DNA of 64,000 bases from Chitinophagaceae bacterium BSSC1 (GTDB lineage Bacteria; Bacteroidota; Bacteroidia; Chitinophagales; Chitinophagaceae): positions 1,116,001 to 1,180,000 of the forward strand of contig NKJC01000001.1 in assembly GCA_002256435.1 (NCBI GenBank). The letters run 5' to 3'. The position numbers and the translations under genes were made by a program. Below the pieces are notes generated by a model, which was given only the letters and a program-made list of their open reading frames with translations, did no database searches and was not told the origin of the DNA. Shown here piece after piece: positions 26,001 to 33,376 of this stretch. Numbering within the stretch: position 1 is the stretch's first letter; each line of letters opens with the position of its first letter.

Positions 26001-26453
26001 TTAACGGCAAGGTCATTTGGAAAAACCTATGCATGGTCTCCAACCATTGGTATTAGCAACAGCAACAATAGAACCGTCTACTATAACGGTAACAAGGAAA
26101 CGGATTACCTAGTTAAGATTACCACGGCTTCTGGATGCGTTACAGTAGATAGCATATTGGTCAGGGTCTTTAATACGGGAGACATTTTTGTTGCAAAAGC
26201 ATTTACACCAAATACCGATGGCGTGAACGAAAAAATCTATCCACTCACCGTTGGCATCAAGCAGTTTCATTATCTGAGAATTTACAATAGATGGGGCCAG
26301 CTCATGTTTGAGACCACCAGTATAAGCAATGGATGGGACGGCACCAGCAATGGAAAAAAACAACCCATGGACACTTATACTTGGATAGTACAGGGCGTTA
26401 CAGAAGACGATAGGGTCATTCAAAAAACAGGAAATACTTTATTAATCAGGTAA
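23007..26453 (+). CDS. Large T9SS type B-sorted surface protein with internal repeats
   Basis: A 1148-residue secreted protein from ATG 23007 (a TTG lies two codons earlier). A signal peptide ends at LAAQ. Residues about 25-230 form a beta-rich N-terminal domain. Three about 90-residue tandem repeats follow (about residues 398-650), each with a GGG-x(1-2)-C start, YQLLLDGxP-like and GTG-x-x-x-x-FG blocks. Immunoglobulin-like and PKD-type domains come next (WQWQFGDGTTASSFQAKNIY). The C-terminus is a T9SS type B (CHU_C) sorting domain: AFTPNTDGVNEKIYPL and LRIYNRWGQLMFET. The protein is probably exported by T9SS and retained on or released from the surface; binding partners are unknown. Confidence 0.92.
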   Translation: MKKFLTLVCLFFIGQLAAQCPPNLDFEFGNFNNWVAKTGKYTGGNITNLVTGVSAGRHTIINAASREPLDPTSDKDFFGDFPLLCPNGSKQSVKLGSVEINYIARTLSYTINIPANANNYSITYWYAVVFQDPGHPVLDQPKFTAKLLDKNNVALNCASYTYVATSNIPGFQLSPKQYKGVPVYYKGWTPVTFDLSGRGGQTVTLEFTAEDCGQGAHFGYAYIDVNSSCGSAVSGAYCAGAKDLQLNGPSGFQQYTWTDLKTNQVVGSSQNLILSPVPPVGTTMKLDLIPYPGFGCPYSLLTPIIPTTLPTVNVNGDQIICLGSSADINFNFTGSPPWNMQYTDGTVTQNISINSSPFVLNVQPGTSTKYTVLSVSDASCTNNNPNAIANITVVNNAALFQVSGGGNDCVNGNGKPINLSGSQIGFSYQLLLDGAPTGSPLIGTGTALSFGNQKKAGTYTVQSSISSNGGCNTAMTGTAIITINPIPSPFTITGGGRFCLGAAGIDIGTNGSNINTSYILYRNNVPVTDSLPGTGSAMNFGKQLIGGTYKISSFDNNGCQLIVQDSVTIVVDSLPKTFQVIGGGGFCSGGTGKPISLSGSVSGFQYQLVLDGKPVDNPYQGTGDSIHFGNKTIAGIYSVVAINNSNTGCKQNMLQNAAVTIFQNPNLQIQSNAGTCQGNQLELLGTGASVYQWANNDSLSKIIIKPTKDTVLQLKGIDANGCEATTSKAIQVYATPSVAIFPRKDSRICQGDSLSFASLASAGSGNIQQYQWYHNGNKIGTDSALITKLSGIYALEVTNSFGCVNRSGESTVSLIPQPTGIIETPNINTICENGYNSIAATPGLTGYQWLLNGKPIPGATNYLLRATQEGKYTVLLKNEICVQPASNAIDLTLLKKPVVKFAAAGFCIDQVATFINQTDTSKTGPIQWQWQFGDGTTASSFQAKNIYRKPGKYNAILTAIPSACIDLSSSSSGFVQIDAPEKATRYASLNAVANASIPLTARSFGKTYAWSPTIGISNSNNRTVYYNGNKETDYLVKITTASGCVTVDSILVRVFNTGDIFVAKAFTPNTDGVNEKIYPLTVGIKQFHYLRIYNRWGQLMFETTSISNGWDGTSNGKKQPMDTYTWIVQGVTEDDRVIQKTGNTLLIR
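24199..24990 (+). repeat. Three tandem protein repeats in the T9SS-sorted protein
   Basis: Three coding repeats of about 265 bases: starts near 24199, 24474 and 24737. Each encodes a F-x-[VI]-x-GGG, Cys, LSGS, YQL-LDG-P, GTG-FG and AG-Y-V core. The middle copy is more diverged. They probably fold as repeated beta-sandwich units. Confidence 0.75.
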
Positions 26454-26462
26454 AACAAACAC

Positions 26463-27494
26463 ATGCAAGCAATTAAACAATTCTGGCTCATGGGTATACT
26501 GCTTGGGTGTGGCTGTCTGCAAATGGTTCGGGCGCAGGATCCTAATTTCTCTCAGTTTTATGCAGCGCCTTTTAGCATTAACCCCGCACTTACTGGAAAT
26601 TTTTATGGGAGCATGAATGCTATTTTTAATTTTAGAAATCAGTGGTCTGGACCAATTGATCCCTATCGCGCCATGGGCGCATCTATACAATACAAACTCT
26701 TGGAGAAAAAGCTGCCTCAAAAAAACGTATTGGCCACCAGTGCCATGGTATTAAGAGACCAGACCATGGGTGGGGCATTCAATAGTACGTATGCATCTTT
26801 TAATTTGGCATACCATATTGGATTGGACGCAGAAGGTTTGCAAAAAATTGGATTTGGTTTGGGAGGAATTTATGCGCACAGAAGAATTGATTATAACCTG
26901 CTGAATTTTCCGCAGCAATTTACCAGTGGAGGTTTTGACACCAACCTACCAACAGGAGAAACAGGCTTTGCCAATATCAAACCTTTTTTATCCATGTCTG
27001 CAGGGGTAGTGTATTCATTTACTAGTGAAGACCATGGAACCAATTTTGATATTGGGGTTGCAGCTTTTCATTTAAACAAACCACAGCAAACGGCCTATGA
27101 AGACCAGAACCAATACATACAACCACGCTACACAGTCTATGGAACTTATTCTAGTTTCTTATCGGACAGGGCCAGCATGAGTTTAAACGGCATCTATCAA
27201 AACCAACAGGCAACAGAGTTCTGGCAGTTTGGTGGTGTATTGGGTATGTTATTAGATAATAGTAATGAACCTCCGGTTTTTAACTTGGGGGTTTGGTATA
27301 GAAACCAAGACGCAGTGATTCCCTATATAGGTTTTAGTACAAAGCTTTTTGAATCCGTGGCCCAAGTAGGCATTAGTTATGACGTGACTGTTTCACAATT
27401 TAAGAATGCCAGAATTAGACCACAGACACTTGAATTGTCATTGATCTTGAGATCATCTAGACCAGATGGTTCTGTGCCTTGTCCTTGGAAATAA
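26463..27494 (+). CDS. PorP/SprF family T9SS-associated outer-membrane protein
   Basis: A 343-residue protein with a signal peptide (MVRAQ) and the PorP/SprF opening DPNFSQFYAAPFSINPALTG, followed by GSMNAIFNFRNQW and a 12- to 14-stranded beta-barrel pattern (FNLAYHIG, IGFGLGGIYAHRRIDY, VYGTYSSFL). Members of this family help secrete T9SS substrates and are commonly encoded next to one type B-sorted protein, exactly as here (9-nt gap). It is therefore probably dedicated to the large protein encoded upstream. The start is ATG 26463. Its stop codon directly abuts that of the convergent lipoprotein gene. Confidence 0.92.
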   Translation: MQAIKQFWLMGILLGCGCLQMVRAQDPNFSQFYAAPFSINPALTGNFYGSMNAIFNFRNQWSGPIDPYRAMGASIQYKLLEKKLPQKNVLATSAMVLRDQTMGGAFNSTYASFNLAYHIGLDAEGLQKIGFGLGGIYAHRRIDYNLLNFPQQFTSGGFDTNLPTGETGFANIKPFLSMSAGVVYSFTSEDHGTNFDIGVAAFHLNKPQQTAYEDQNQYIQPRYTVYGTYSSFLSDRASMSLNGIYQNQQATEFWQFGGVLGMLLDNSNEPPVFNLGVWYRNQDAVIPYIGFSTKLFESVAQVGISYDVTVSQFKNARIRPQTLELSLILRSSRPDGSVPCPWK

Positions 27495-28004
27495 TTATTG
27501 TTTATCGGCTGTAAAGTCTATTTTTTCCACATAAATGGAACTATCGTTATTGGCTCTGGTGGATGTGTTTTTGATAGTTGCATAAGATTTAGCACCAGTA
27601 CTAGGATAATATAACCTTACCACTAGTATATAGTCTTGTTTGTATAAAAAGTATCCGGGCAAGGTTTCCTGCCAACTAAAGGCATAAAATACAGACACTT
27701 TATCCTCTGACCTGTTTACAAGAGGCAATTTGTAACGCTTGGAATAAATAGAGGTTTTGGTGTCAATGCTGACAAAGACTGAATCAGAAAGATAATTGTA
27801 AATGGTAAAACTGGAGGAATCATCCACCCCTTTAAAACTGTTTGTATCAAGCAGTGCTTTTTCCCATTTAAGTTTGCCTGGTTTGTAAGTGCCGGCTACA
27901 TCAGAAATGGTAAACACAGCGTCATTTGGGGGCACATAGGCTTTCATGCAAGCTGCCAAGAGCAGGCTTGATACTATGACCAATACAATTTGCCTTTTAT
28001 TCAT
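27495..28004 (-). CDS. Hypothetical lipoprotein
   Basis: A 169-residue protein with a typical lipoprotein signal (MNKRQIVLVIVSSLLLAACM). The mature part is rich in beta-strand patterns (VFTISDVAGTYKPGKLKW, SDSVFVSIDTKTSIYSKRYK) and aromatic residues, without a motif I recognise. It is convergent with the PorP/SprF gene with zero gap between stop codons. It may be an anchored surface protein; no function is assigned. Confidence 0.7.
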   Translation of the reverse strand: MNKRQIVLVIVSSLLLAACMKAYVPPNDAVFTISDVAGTYKPGKLKWEKALLDTNSFKGVDDSSSFTIYNYLSDSVFVSIDTKTSIYSKRYKLPLVNRSEDKVSVFYAFSWQETLPGYFLYKQDYILVVRLYYPSTGAKSYATIKNTSTRANNDSSIYVEKIDFTADKQ

Positions 28005-28147
28005 TTACCTGATTTGTGCGGGGCGCTTATTTGGGTTAAGAACGTAAATCTGTTGATTTTATTGGATTAGACCAAGTGTTTCTTGTTAAAAACGCCCTTA
28101 ACTAATTAGTTTTATGAACCCTTTTAACCTAGTATTGTTCCTAGATC

Positions 28148-28744
28148 ATGCAAAATAGCCTGTTTCCAGAGTCCAACACTATTCTGCCCTTTCAGGGCGA
28201 TATACAGTATGAATCAGCTTTTTTTACAAAGAAAGAATCTGATGAATGCTTAAAAAGACTTGAATTGGAACTGCCTTGGAAACAGGAACCCATTGTGCTC
28301 TTTGGCAAAAAAATCATGCAACCCAGACTCACAGCATGGCTGGGAGAAAAGCCCTACACCTATTCTGGCATTACCATGCAACCCCATCCCTTTGGTGAAA
28401 CCATGCTGTCCATTAAAAACAAAGTGGAAGCATTTACTCGCTGTCAGTTTAATACAGCTTTACTCAATTTATATAGAAATGGAACAGATAGCATGGGTTG
28501 GCATAGGGACAATGAAAAAGAACTGGGACCAACGCCCATTATTGCTTCTATCAGTTTTGGAGCAGTCCGTGAATTTCAATTTAGGCATTACCAGACCAAG
28601 GATCATCTAACCAAACTGCCACTGGCCCACGGCAGTTTGCTCATCATGCGTGGCGTAACCAACACTTATTGGGAACATCGGATACCAAAGACAAGTAAGC
28701 CTTTACAACCTAGGATCAATATTACGTTTAGGATGATCCAATAA
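28148..28744 (+). CDS. AlkB-like 2-oxoglutarate/Fe(II) dioxygenase
   Basis: A 198-residue enzyme with the complete iron and 2-oxoglutarate signature: His119-x-Asp121 in GWHRDNEKELG, His177 in YWEHRIPK, and the 2OG-binding Arg189-x-Asn-x-x-x-Arg195 in RINITFR. It is closest in style to ALKBH2/3-type and bacterial AlkB homologues (QPRLTAWLGEKPYTYSG), which repair alkylated bases in DNA by oxidative demethylation. It is not fused to Ada. It precedes the ethanolamine cluster by 56 nt in the same direction, which is probably incidental. Confidence 0.92.
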   Translation: MQNSLFPESNTILPFQGDIQYESAFFTKKESDECLKRLELELPWKQEPIVLFGKKIMQPRLTAWLGEKPYTYSGITMQPHPFGETMLSIKNKVEAFTRCQFNTALLNLYRNGTDSMGWHRDNEKELGPTPIIASISFGAVREFQFRHYQTKDHLTKLPLAHGSLLIMRGVTNTYWEHRIPKTSKPLQPRINITFRMIQ

Positions 28745-28800
28745 TAATTTCTTAATCTAGTAGATGCTGAAAATGAGACGAATAGCCTAAATTACCGTTT

Positions 28801-30117
28801 ATGGCAAACGACCATCTTTCTAGAAAACTAACACCTACTTTATTGTGGGGTCTTGGAGTAGGTTATGTGATTTCAGGAATGTATTTTGGTTGGAATCTGG
28901 GTCTTGAAAAAGGGGGCAGTTATGGAATGGCTGCTGCTACTCTGTTGGTGATAGTGCTCTATAGTTGTTTTAGTTTTTCCTATGCAGAATTGGCCTGTGC
29001 CATTCCAAAAGCGGGGGGCGCTTATGATTATGCCGAAAAAGCATTTCACAAAGACATTGGTTTTATTACCGGACTAGCACAAATTATTGAATTTGTATTT
29101 GCCCCACCGGCCATTGCCATTGCTATTGGCGCCTATCTACATTTAGCGTTTCCCACAGTTCCGGTATTGGGTGCAGCCATTGCTGTTTACTTGGTTTTTA
29201 CCGCACTTAATATCTACGGCATTAAAGCAGCTGCCAATGTTGAATTAATTGTAACCATTCTTGCAGTGGCAGAATTAATCCTATTTGCTACTTTGACTAT
29301 CCCCCATTTCTCAGTTGCAAAATTTGCTGAAAATCCATTTCCAAATGGTTGGTCCGGGGTATTTGCCGCACTGCCATTTGCTATTTGGTTTTTTTTGGGC
29401 ATAGAAGGACTTGCCAATGTTGCAGAAGAAACCATGCATCCACAAAAAGACATTTTAAGAGGATTTGGTTGGGCTTTATTAACCTTGGTCATACTCTGTG
29501 TAATGGTATTTTTTGGAAGCATTGGTGTGGGTGGATGGAAGGCCATTGTCTATGCAGCTGACGGAACAAGTTCTGATTCACCATTGCCATTAGCACTAGG
29601 TCAACTATTTAATCAAAATCATCTATTCTATCAACTCTTGGTAGGCATTGGTCTCTTTGGATTAATTGCCTCTTTTCATGGATTGTTATTGGCCAGTGGA
29701 AGGGCCAGTTTTGAATTTGGCAAGATTGGTAACGCACCCAAATTTCTGGGAGAAGTGCATCCCAGATTTCATACCCCAGCCAATGCCTTGTTGATAAATG
29801 CAGCATTAGGAGTGCTCATTTTATGTACAGGCAAAACGGCTGAAATTATTATCCTATCTGTATTTGGGGCTTTAACCCTCTATATTTTTTCTATGTTGTC
29901 CTTACTCAAACTCAGAAAAACAGAGCCCCATTTACACAGACCTTTTCAAGTACCTTTCTATCCAGCTACACCAATTGTAGCACTAGTACTTTCCATCATT
30001 TGTTTTATAGCATTATGTTATTATAATCAGGTTTTGGGATGTATCTATTTTGGCATCTTGGCATTCCTTTTTCTTGTTTTTAAATTATTGAAGCATGAGC
30101 AACCAAGCAGTAATTGA
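28801..30117 (+). CDS. eat: Ethanolamine/amino acid permease of the APC superfamily (Eat-like)
   Basis: A 438-residue protein with about 12 transmembrane helices. The N-terminal signature WGLGVGYVISGMYFGW and NLGLEKGGSYGM are hallmarks of ethanolamine permeases (EAT family) in the APC superfamily, and AELACAIPKAGGAYDYAEKAF is the conserved loop with substrate-pocket Gly residues. GLANVAEETMHPQKDILRGF is the helix-6/7 region. It would import ethanolamine or a related amine by proton symport. It overlaps the ligase gene by 23 nt, which indicates coupling. The alternative is a polyamine or amino acid substrate, but the EAT signature favours ethanolamine. Confidence 0.85.
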   Translation: MANDHLSRKLTPTLLWGLGVGYVISGMYFGWNLGLEKGGSYGMAAATLLVIVLYSCFSFSYAELACAIPKAGGAYDYAEKAFHKDIGFITGLAQIIEFVFAPPAIAIAIGAYLHLAFPTVPVLGAAIAVYLVFTALNIYGIKAAANVELIVTILAVAELILFATLTIPHFSVAKFAENPFPNGWSGVFAALPFAIWFFLGIEGLANVAEETMHPQKDILRGFGWALLTLVILCVMVFFGSIGVGGWKAIVYAADGTSSDSPLPLALGQLFNQNHLFYQLLVGIGLFGLIASFHGLLLASGRASFEFGKIGNAPKFLGEVHPRFHTPANALLINAALGVLILCTGKTAEIIILSVFGALTLYIFSMLSLLKLRKTEPHLHRPFQVPFYPATPIVALVLSIICFIALCYYNQVLGCIYFGILAFLFLVFKLLKHEQPSSN

Positions 30118-31444
30118 GTATGTTCGCAACCATCCATCAGGTAGGGTTAAAATAGCCGTGGCCGATATAGATGGAGTATTACGCGGAAAATATATTTCTA
30201 GTGAAAAATTCTTATCCGTAGCCCAATCAAACTTGGGTTTTTGTGACGTGATTTTTGGTTGGGATATGGCCGATGTTGCTTATGACAATGGAACATATAC
30301 CGGATGGCATAGTGGCTATCCAGACGCCAAAGTGCAAATAGACTTGAATAGTTTTAGAAAAATTCCTTGGGAAAATGGAACACCCTTTTTCTTAGGTGAA
30401 TTCATAGATGCAGCCGGCAACCCATTGGCCATCTGCCCCAGACAGTTGTTGCGAAAACTGATAGCGCGCGCCGCAAACATGGGATATACCGCACAGTTTT
30501 CGCAAGAATTTGAATGGTTTAATTTTCAAGAAACTCCCCAAAGTTTTGCAGCCAAAGAAGGTAGAAACCTAACTCCCTTAACACCGGGTATGTTTGGTTA
30601 TTCTATTTTGAGAAGCAGTGAAAGAAATGATTTTTTTACTGCCTTATTTGACCAACTCAAGGCCTTTGATATTCCTTTAGAAGGATTGCATACAGAAACA
30701 GGACCAGGGGTATATGAAGCAGCTATTACTTATGGTGAAATATTGAGTGCCGCAGATAGGGCCATCTTATTTAAAACATCGGTCAAAGAAATTGGATACC
30801 CATTGGGCATTTTGGCAACCTTTATGGCCAAGGTGAATGAAAACTTACCGGGATGCAGCGGACACGTACATCAATCACTTTGGAAAGAGGGCGTTAATGT
30901 TTTTCATAGTGATACTGATCCGCATCAAATGAGTGAGACCATGCAATACTATCTGGCAGGACAATTGCATTGCTTACCAGAGATCTTACCCATGGTAGCA
31001 CCCACCATTAACTCATACAAAAGATTGGTAGAAGGTGCATGGGCGCCCACCACCCTTACTTGGGGATTGGATAATAGAACCGTTGCTCTTAGAGCATTAA
31101 CGGGTGGTGCAAAATCTTGTCGCTTAGAAACAAGGGTAGTGGGTAGTGATACCAATCCTTATCTGGCTATGGCGGCATGTTTGGCTGCGGGTTTATACGG
31201 CATTGAAAACAAACTGCCGTTGCAAGCTGCAACCAAGGGTAATGGCTATCGCGATGAAAGCCATGGTAGACTTCCTAAAAATTTAGAAAGCGCCAACCAA
31301 GCCATGAAGGAGTCTAGTCTTGCCAAAACTTTATTTGGAGAAACATTTGTGCAGCATTTTACCGAGACCCGTGATTGGGAATTACGTCAGTTTGCCAAAG
31401 TGGTAACCGACTGGGAAACCAAACGCTATTTTGAAATCATTTAA
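30095..31444 (+). CDS. Glutamine synthetase-like gamma-glutamyl-amine ligase
   Basis: A 449-residue glutamine synthetase fold enzyme with the N-terminal ADIDGVLRGKYIS, catalytic domain FSQEFEWFNF, the LHTETGPGVYEAAI glutamate-site loop, the GCSGHVHQSLW ATP/metal loop and SYKRLVEGAWAPTTLTWGLDNR. It lacks the usual adenylylation Tyr region (NLYDLPPE) of biosynthetic glutamine synthetase and resembles PuuA/GlnA4-type ligases. These join the gamma-carboxylate of glutamate to an amine using ATP. Given the EAT permease and dehydrogenases, ethanolamine is the likely acceptor (gamma-glutamylethanolamide synthetase), by inference. Its start overlaps the permease gene. Confidence 0.85.
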   Translation: MSNQAVIEYVRNHPSGRVKIAVADIDGVLRGKYISSEKFLSVAQSNLGFCDVIFGWDMADVAYDNGTYTGWHSGYPDAKVQIDLNSFRKIPWENGTPFFLGEFIDAAGNPLAICPRQLLRKLIARAANMGYTAQFSQEFEWFNFQETPQSFAAKEGRNLTPLTPGMFGYSILRSSERNDFFTALFDQLKAFDIPLEGLHTETGPGVYEAAITYGEILSAADRAILFKTSVKEIGYPLGILATFMAKVNENLPGCSGHVHQSLWKEGVNVFHSDTDPHQMSETMQYYLAGQLHCLPEILPMVAPTINSYKRLVEGAWAPTTLTWGLDNRTVALRALTGGAKSCRLETRVVGSDTNPYLAMAACLAAGLYGIENKLPLQAATKGNGYRDESHGRLPKNLESANQAMKESSLAKTLFGETFVQHFTETRDWELRQFAKVVTDWETKRYFEII

Positions 31445-31464
31445 TTTGAAACATAACTTTGAAC

Positions 31465-32604
31465 ATGTCTATTGCGCAATTTAATTTCCCCACCACCATC
31501 CGTTTTGGTGCAGGAGTAGTAGCCGAGCTTCCGGCTTATTTAGAGAAACAACAATTAAGCAAACCACTGATTGCTACTGACCCAACTATTGCTACCCTTG
31601 GATTTTTTAAAACCTTGGTGGCCAATCTTCAAGCAGCAGGATTTACCCCAACCGTATTTCATAACATTCATAAGAACCCAGTAAAGAGTGATGTGTATCT
31701 TGGAACAGAAGCCTATGACGCTGCGGGTTGTGATTGTATTATTGGTATTGGAGGCGGTGCAGCTATTGATGTGGCGCGCGCCATACTCTTGCGGATTAAT
31801 CATAGAGAAGACTTATTTAAATACGATGACCTGATTGGTGGAGATGTATATGTAACCAATGAAGTGCCTCATTTTATTACTATCCCTACCACCGCAGGAA
31901 CAGGAAGTGAAGTAGGACGTTCTGCGATTATTGCAGATGACGAGACCCATCAAAAAAAGATCCTGTTCTCGCCAAAGCTCTTGGCTAAAATAGTATTTGC
32001 TGATCCTTTGTTAACCATGGAACTACCTGCATTTATTACAGCGGCAACAGGCATGGACGCACTTACCCATAATATGGAAGCTTTCTTGGCAAAGAATTAT
32101 CATCCGCTCTGCGATGGAATTGCACTAGAAGGGATTCGTTTAATTGCTGGGTCTATTGAAAAAGCAGTGAAGTCTCCAGATCTGGAATCACGTTCCAATA
32201 TGTTATTGGCTTCTATGATGGGGGCTATTGCTTTTCAAAAAGGATTGGGAGTAGTGCATTCTTTGGCTCACCCCTTATCCAGTTTATTAGATACCCACCA
32301 TGGTTTGGCCAATGCAGTAAACCTTCCTTATGGAATGGCCTTTAATATTGCAGGATTTGAAGACCGATTTGCTAGAATGGCACAAGCCATTGGATTAGAA
32401 AATCATACTGGTGAAGCAGTGGTAACTTGGTTAAAAGAATTAAATCAGAAATTAGGCATCCCAGAAAATCTGAGTGGCATTGGCGTGAAAGCAGAACATA
32501 TAGAGGAATTGTCAAAACTGGCTTTGGCCGATTTTGCACACCCCAATAATCCAAAGCCCGTTAGTCTGGAAGATTTTAGAAACTTGTACTTAGCAGCTTT
32601 GTAA
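31465..32604 (+). CDS. Iron-containing alcohol dehydrogenase
   Basis: A 379-residue member of the Fe-ADH family. The nucleotide-binding motif GIGGGAAIDVARAILL and TIPTTAGTGSEVGRSAII are followed by the metal-binding region TGMDALTHNMEAFL and HSLAHPLSSLLDTHHGLANAVNLP, which holds the Asp and His ligands. It oxidises alcohols to aldehydes with NAD. Start ATG 31465; a TTG is two codons upstream. It lies 20 nt after the ligase gene. In a gamma-glutamyl pathway it would oxidise gamma-glutamylethanolamide to the aldehyde, and an alcohol step argues for an amino alcohol rather than a diamine such as putrescine. Confidence 0.92.
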   Translation: MSIAQFNFPTTIRFGAGVVAELPAYLEKQQLSKPLIATDPTIATLGFFKTLVANLQAAGFTPTVFHNIHKNPVKSDVYLGTEAYDAAGCDCIIGIGGGAAIDVARAILLRINHREDLFKYDDLIGGDVYVTNEVPHFITIPTTAGTGSEVGRSAIIADDETHQKKILFSPKLLAKIVFADPLLTMELPAFITAATGMDALTHNMEAFLAKNYHPLCDGIALEGIRLIAGSIEKAVKSPDLESRSNMLLASMMGAIAFQKGLGVVHSLAHPLSSLLDTHHGLANAVNLPYGMAFNIAGFEDRFARMAQAIGLENHTGEAVVTWLKELNQKLGIPENLSGIGVKAEHIEELSKLALADFAHPNNPKPVSLEDFRNLYLAAL

Positions 32605-32662
32605 AGCTGTTGCTGGTTTAAACAAGCAATTCTTAAGCCTTCAATTTTCAAGTATTTATAAG

Positions 32663-33376
32663 ATGATTAAAATAGGCATTACCATCACAGAAGCCAAGTA
32701 CGCTAATTATCCAGCATGGATCAAGTCTGCTGGAGCAGCTTATGAAATTGTGGAACTAGATTGGGAAAAAAATAATGCAGCAGACCTCATGCTATGTCAT
32801 GGTCTATTGCTTAGTGGAGGCGTTGATATTGACACACAATTTCATGCGGCTGAAACAAAGGAATATCCTTTACAGCCTGCTGCCTTCAACAGCACGCGAG
32901 ACCAGTTTGAAATAGGTTTATTAAATGCAGCACTTCAAGCAAAAATACCGGTACTGGGTATTTGCCGTGGACTGCAATTAATCAATATTAGTCTTGGTGG
33001 AAAATTGGTCTTAGATATTGAAAGCATTGGCAAACCCAATCATCGGGCTATGAATGGCGTAGATCATGTTCACCAAGTTGAACTTGACCCACAATCACAA
33101 TTAGCAGCCATTACTGGATGCAGTTTGGGAACCATTAATAGCGCACACCACCAAGCAGTATTAGAACCAGCACCAAGTTTAAAAGCTGTTGCCTTTTCAT
33201 TGGAAGATGGGATTGTAGAATCCTTAGAATGGAAAGACCCAGCGCAACATGGACCCATGGTTTGTGTACAATGGCATCCAGAAAGAATGGCCAACAAAGA
33301 AAACGAACCGCTCTCTCAAAATATCCTTGAATGGTTTTTGGCAGCAGCAAAAAAATACCAGCATGAACATCATTAA
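32663..33376 (+). CDS. Class I glutamine amidotransferase-like gamma-glutamyl hydrolase (PuuD-like)
   Basis: A 237-residue peptidase C26-type protein with nucleophile Cys101 in GICRGLQ, His205 and Glu207 in VQWHPERM, and the LLLSGGVDI start of the family. These enzymes cleave gamma-glutamyl amides (PuuD hydrolyses gamma-glutamyl-GABA). Here it would release glutamate from the oxidised gamma-glutamyl intermediate (gamma-glutamylglycine in an ethanolamine route). The end overlaps the start of the aldehyde dehydrogenase gene by 14 nt, so translational coupling is likely. The physical substrate is inferred from neighbours. Confidence 0.88.
   Translation: MIKIGITITEAKYANYPAWIKSAGAAYEIVELDWEKNNAADLMLCHGLLLSGGVDIDTQFHAAETKEYPLQPAAFNSTRDQFEIGLLNAALQAKIPVLGICRGLQLINISLGGKLVLDIESIGKPNHRAMNGVDHVHQVELDPQSQLAAITGCSLGTINSAHHQAVLEPAPSLKAVAFSLEDGIVESLEWKDPAQHGPMVCVQWHPERMANKENEPLSQNILEWFLAAAKKYQHEHH

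Noticed and set aside
30095..31444. Biosynthetic glutamine synthetase
   Set aside because: It lies in a catabolic cluster and lacks the adenylylation-region motif, so a gamma-glutamyl-amine ligase is more likely.
33249..33362. N-terminal extension of the aldehyde dehydrogenase
   Set aside because: The region is inside the PuuD-like gene in another frame and has no ALDH sequence; the ATG at 33363 gives the family start.
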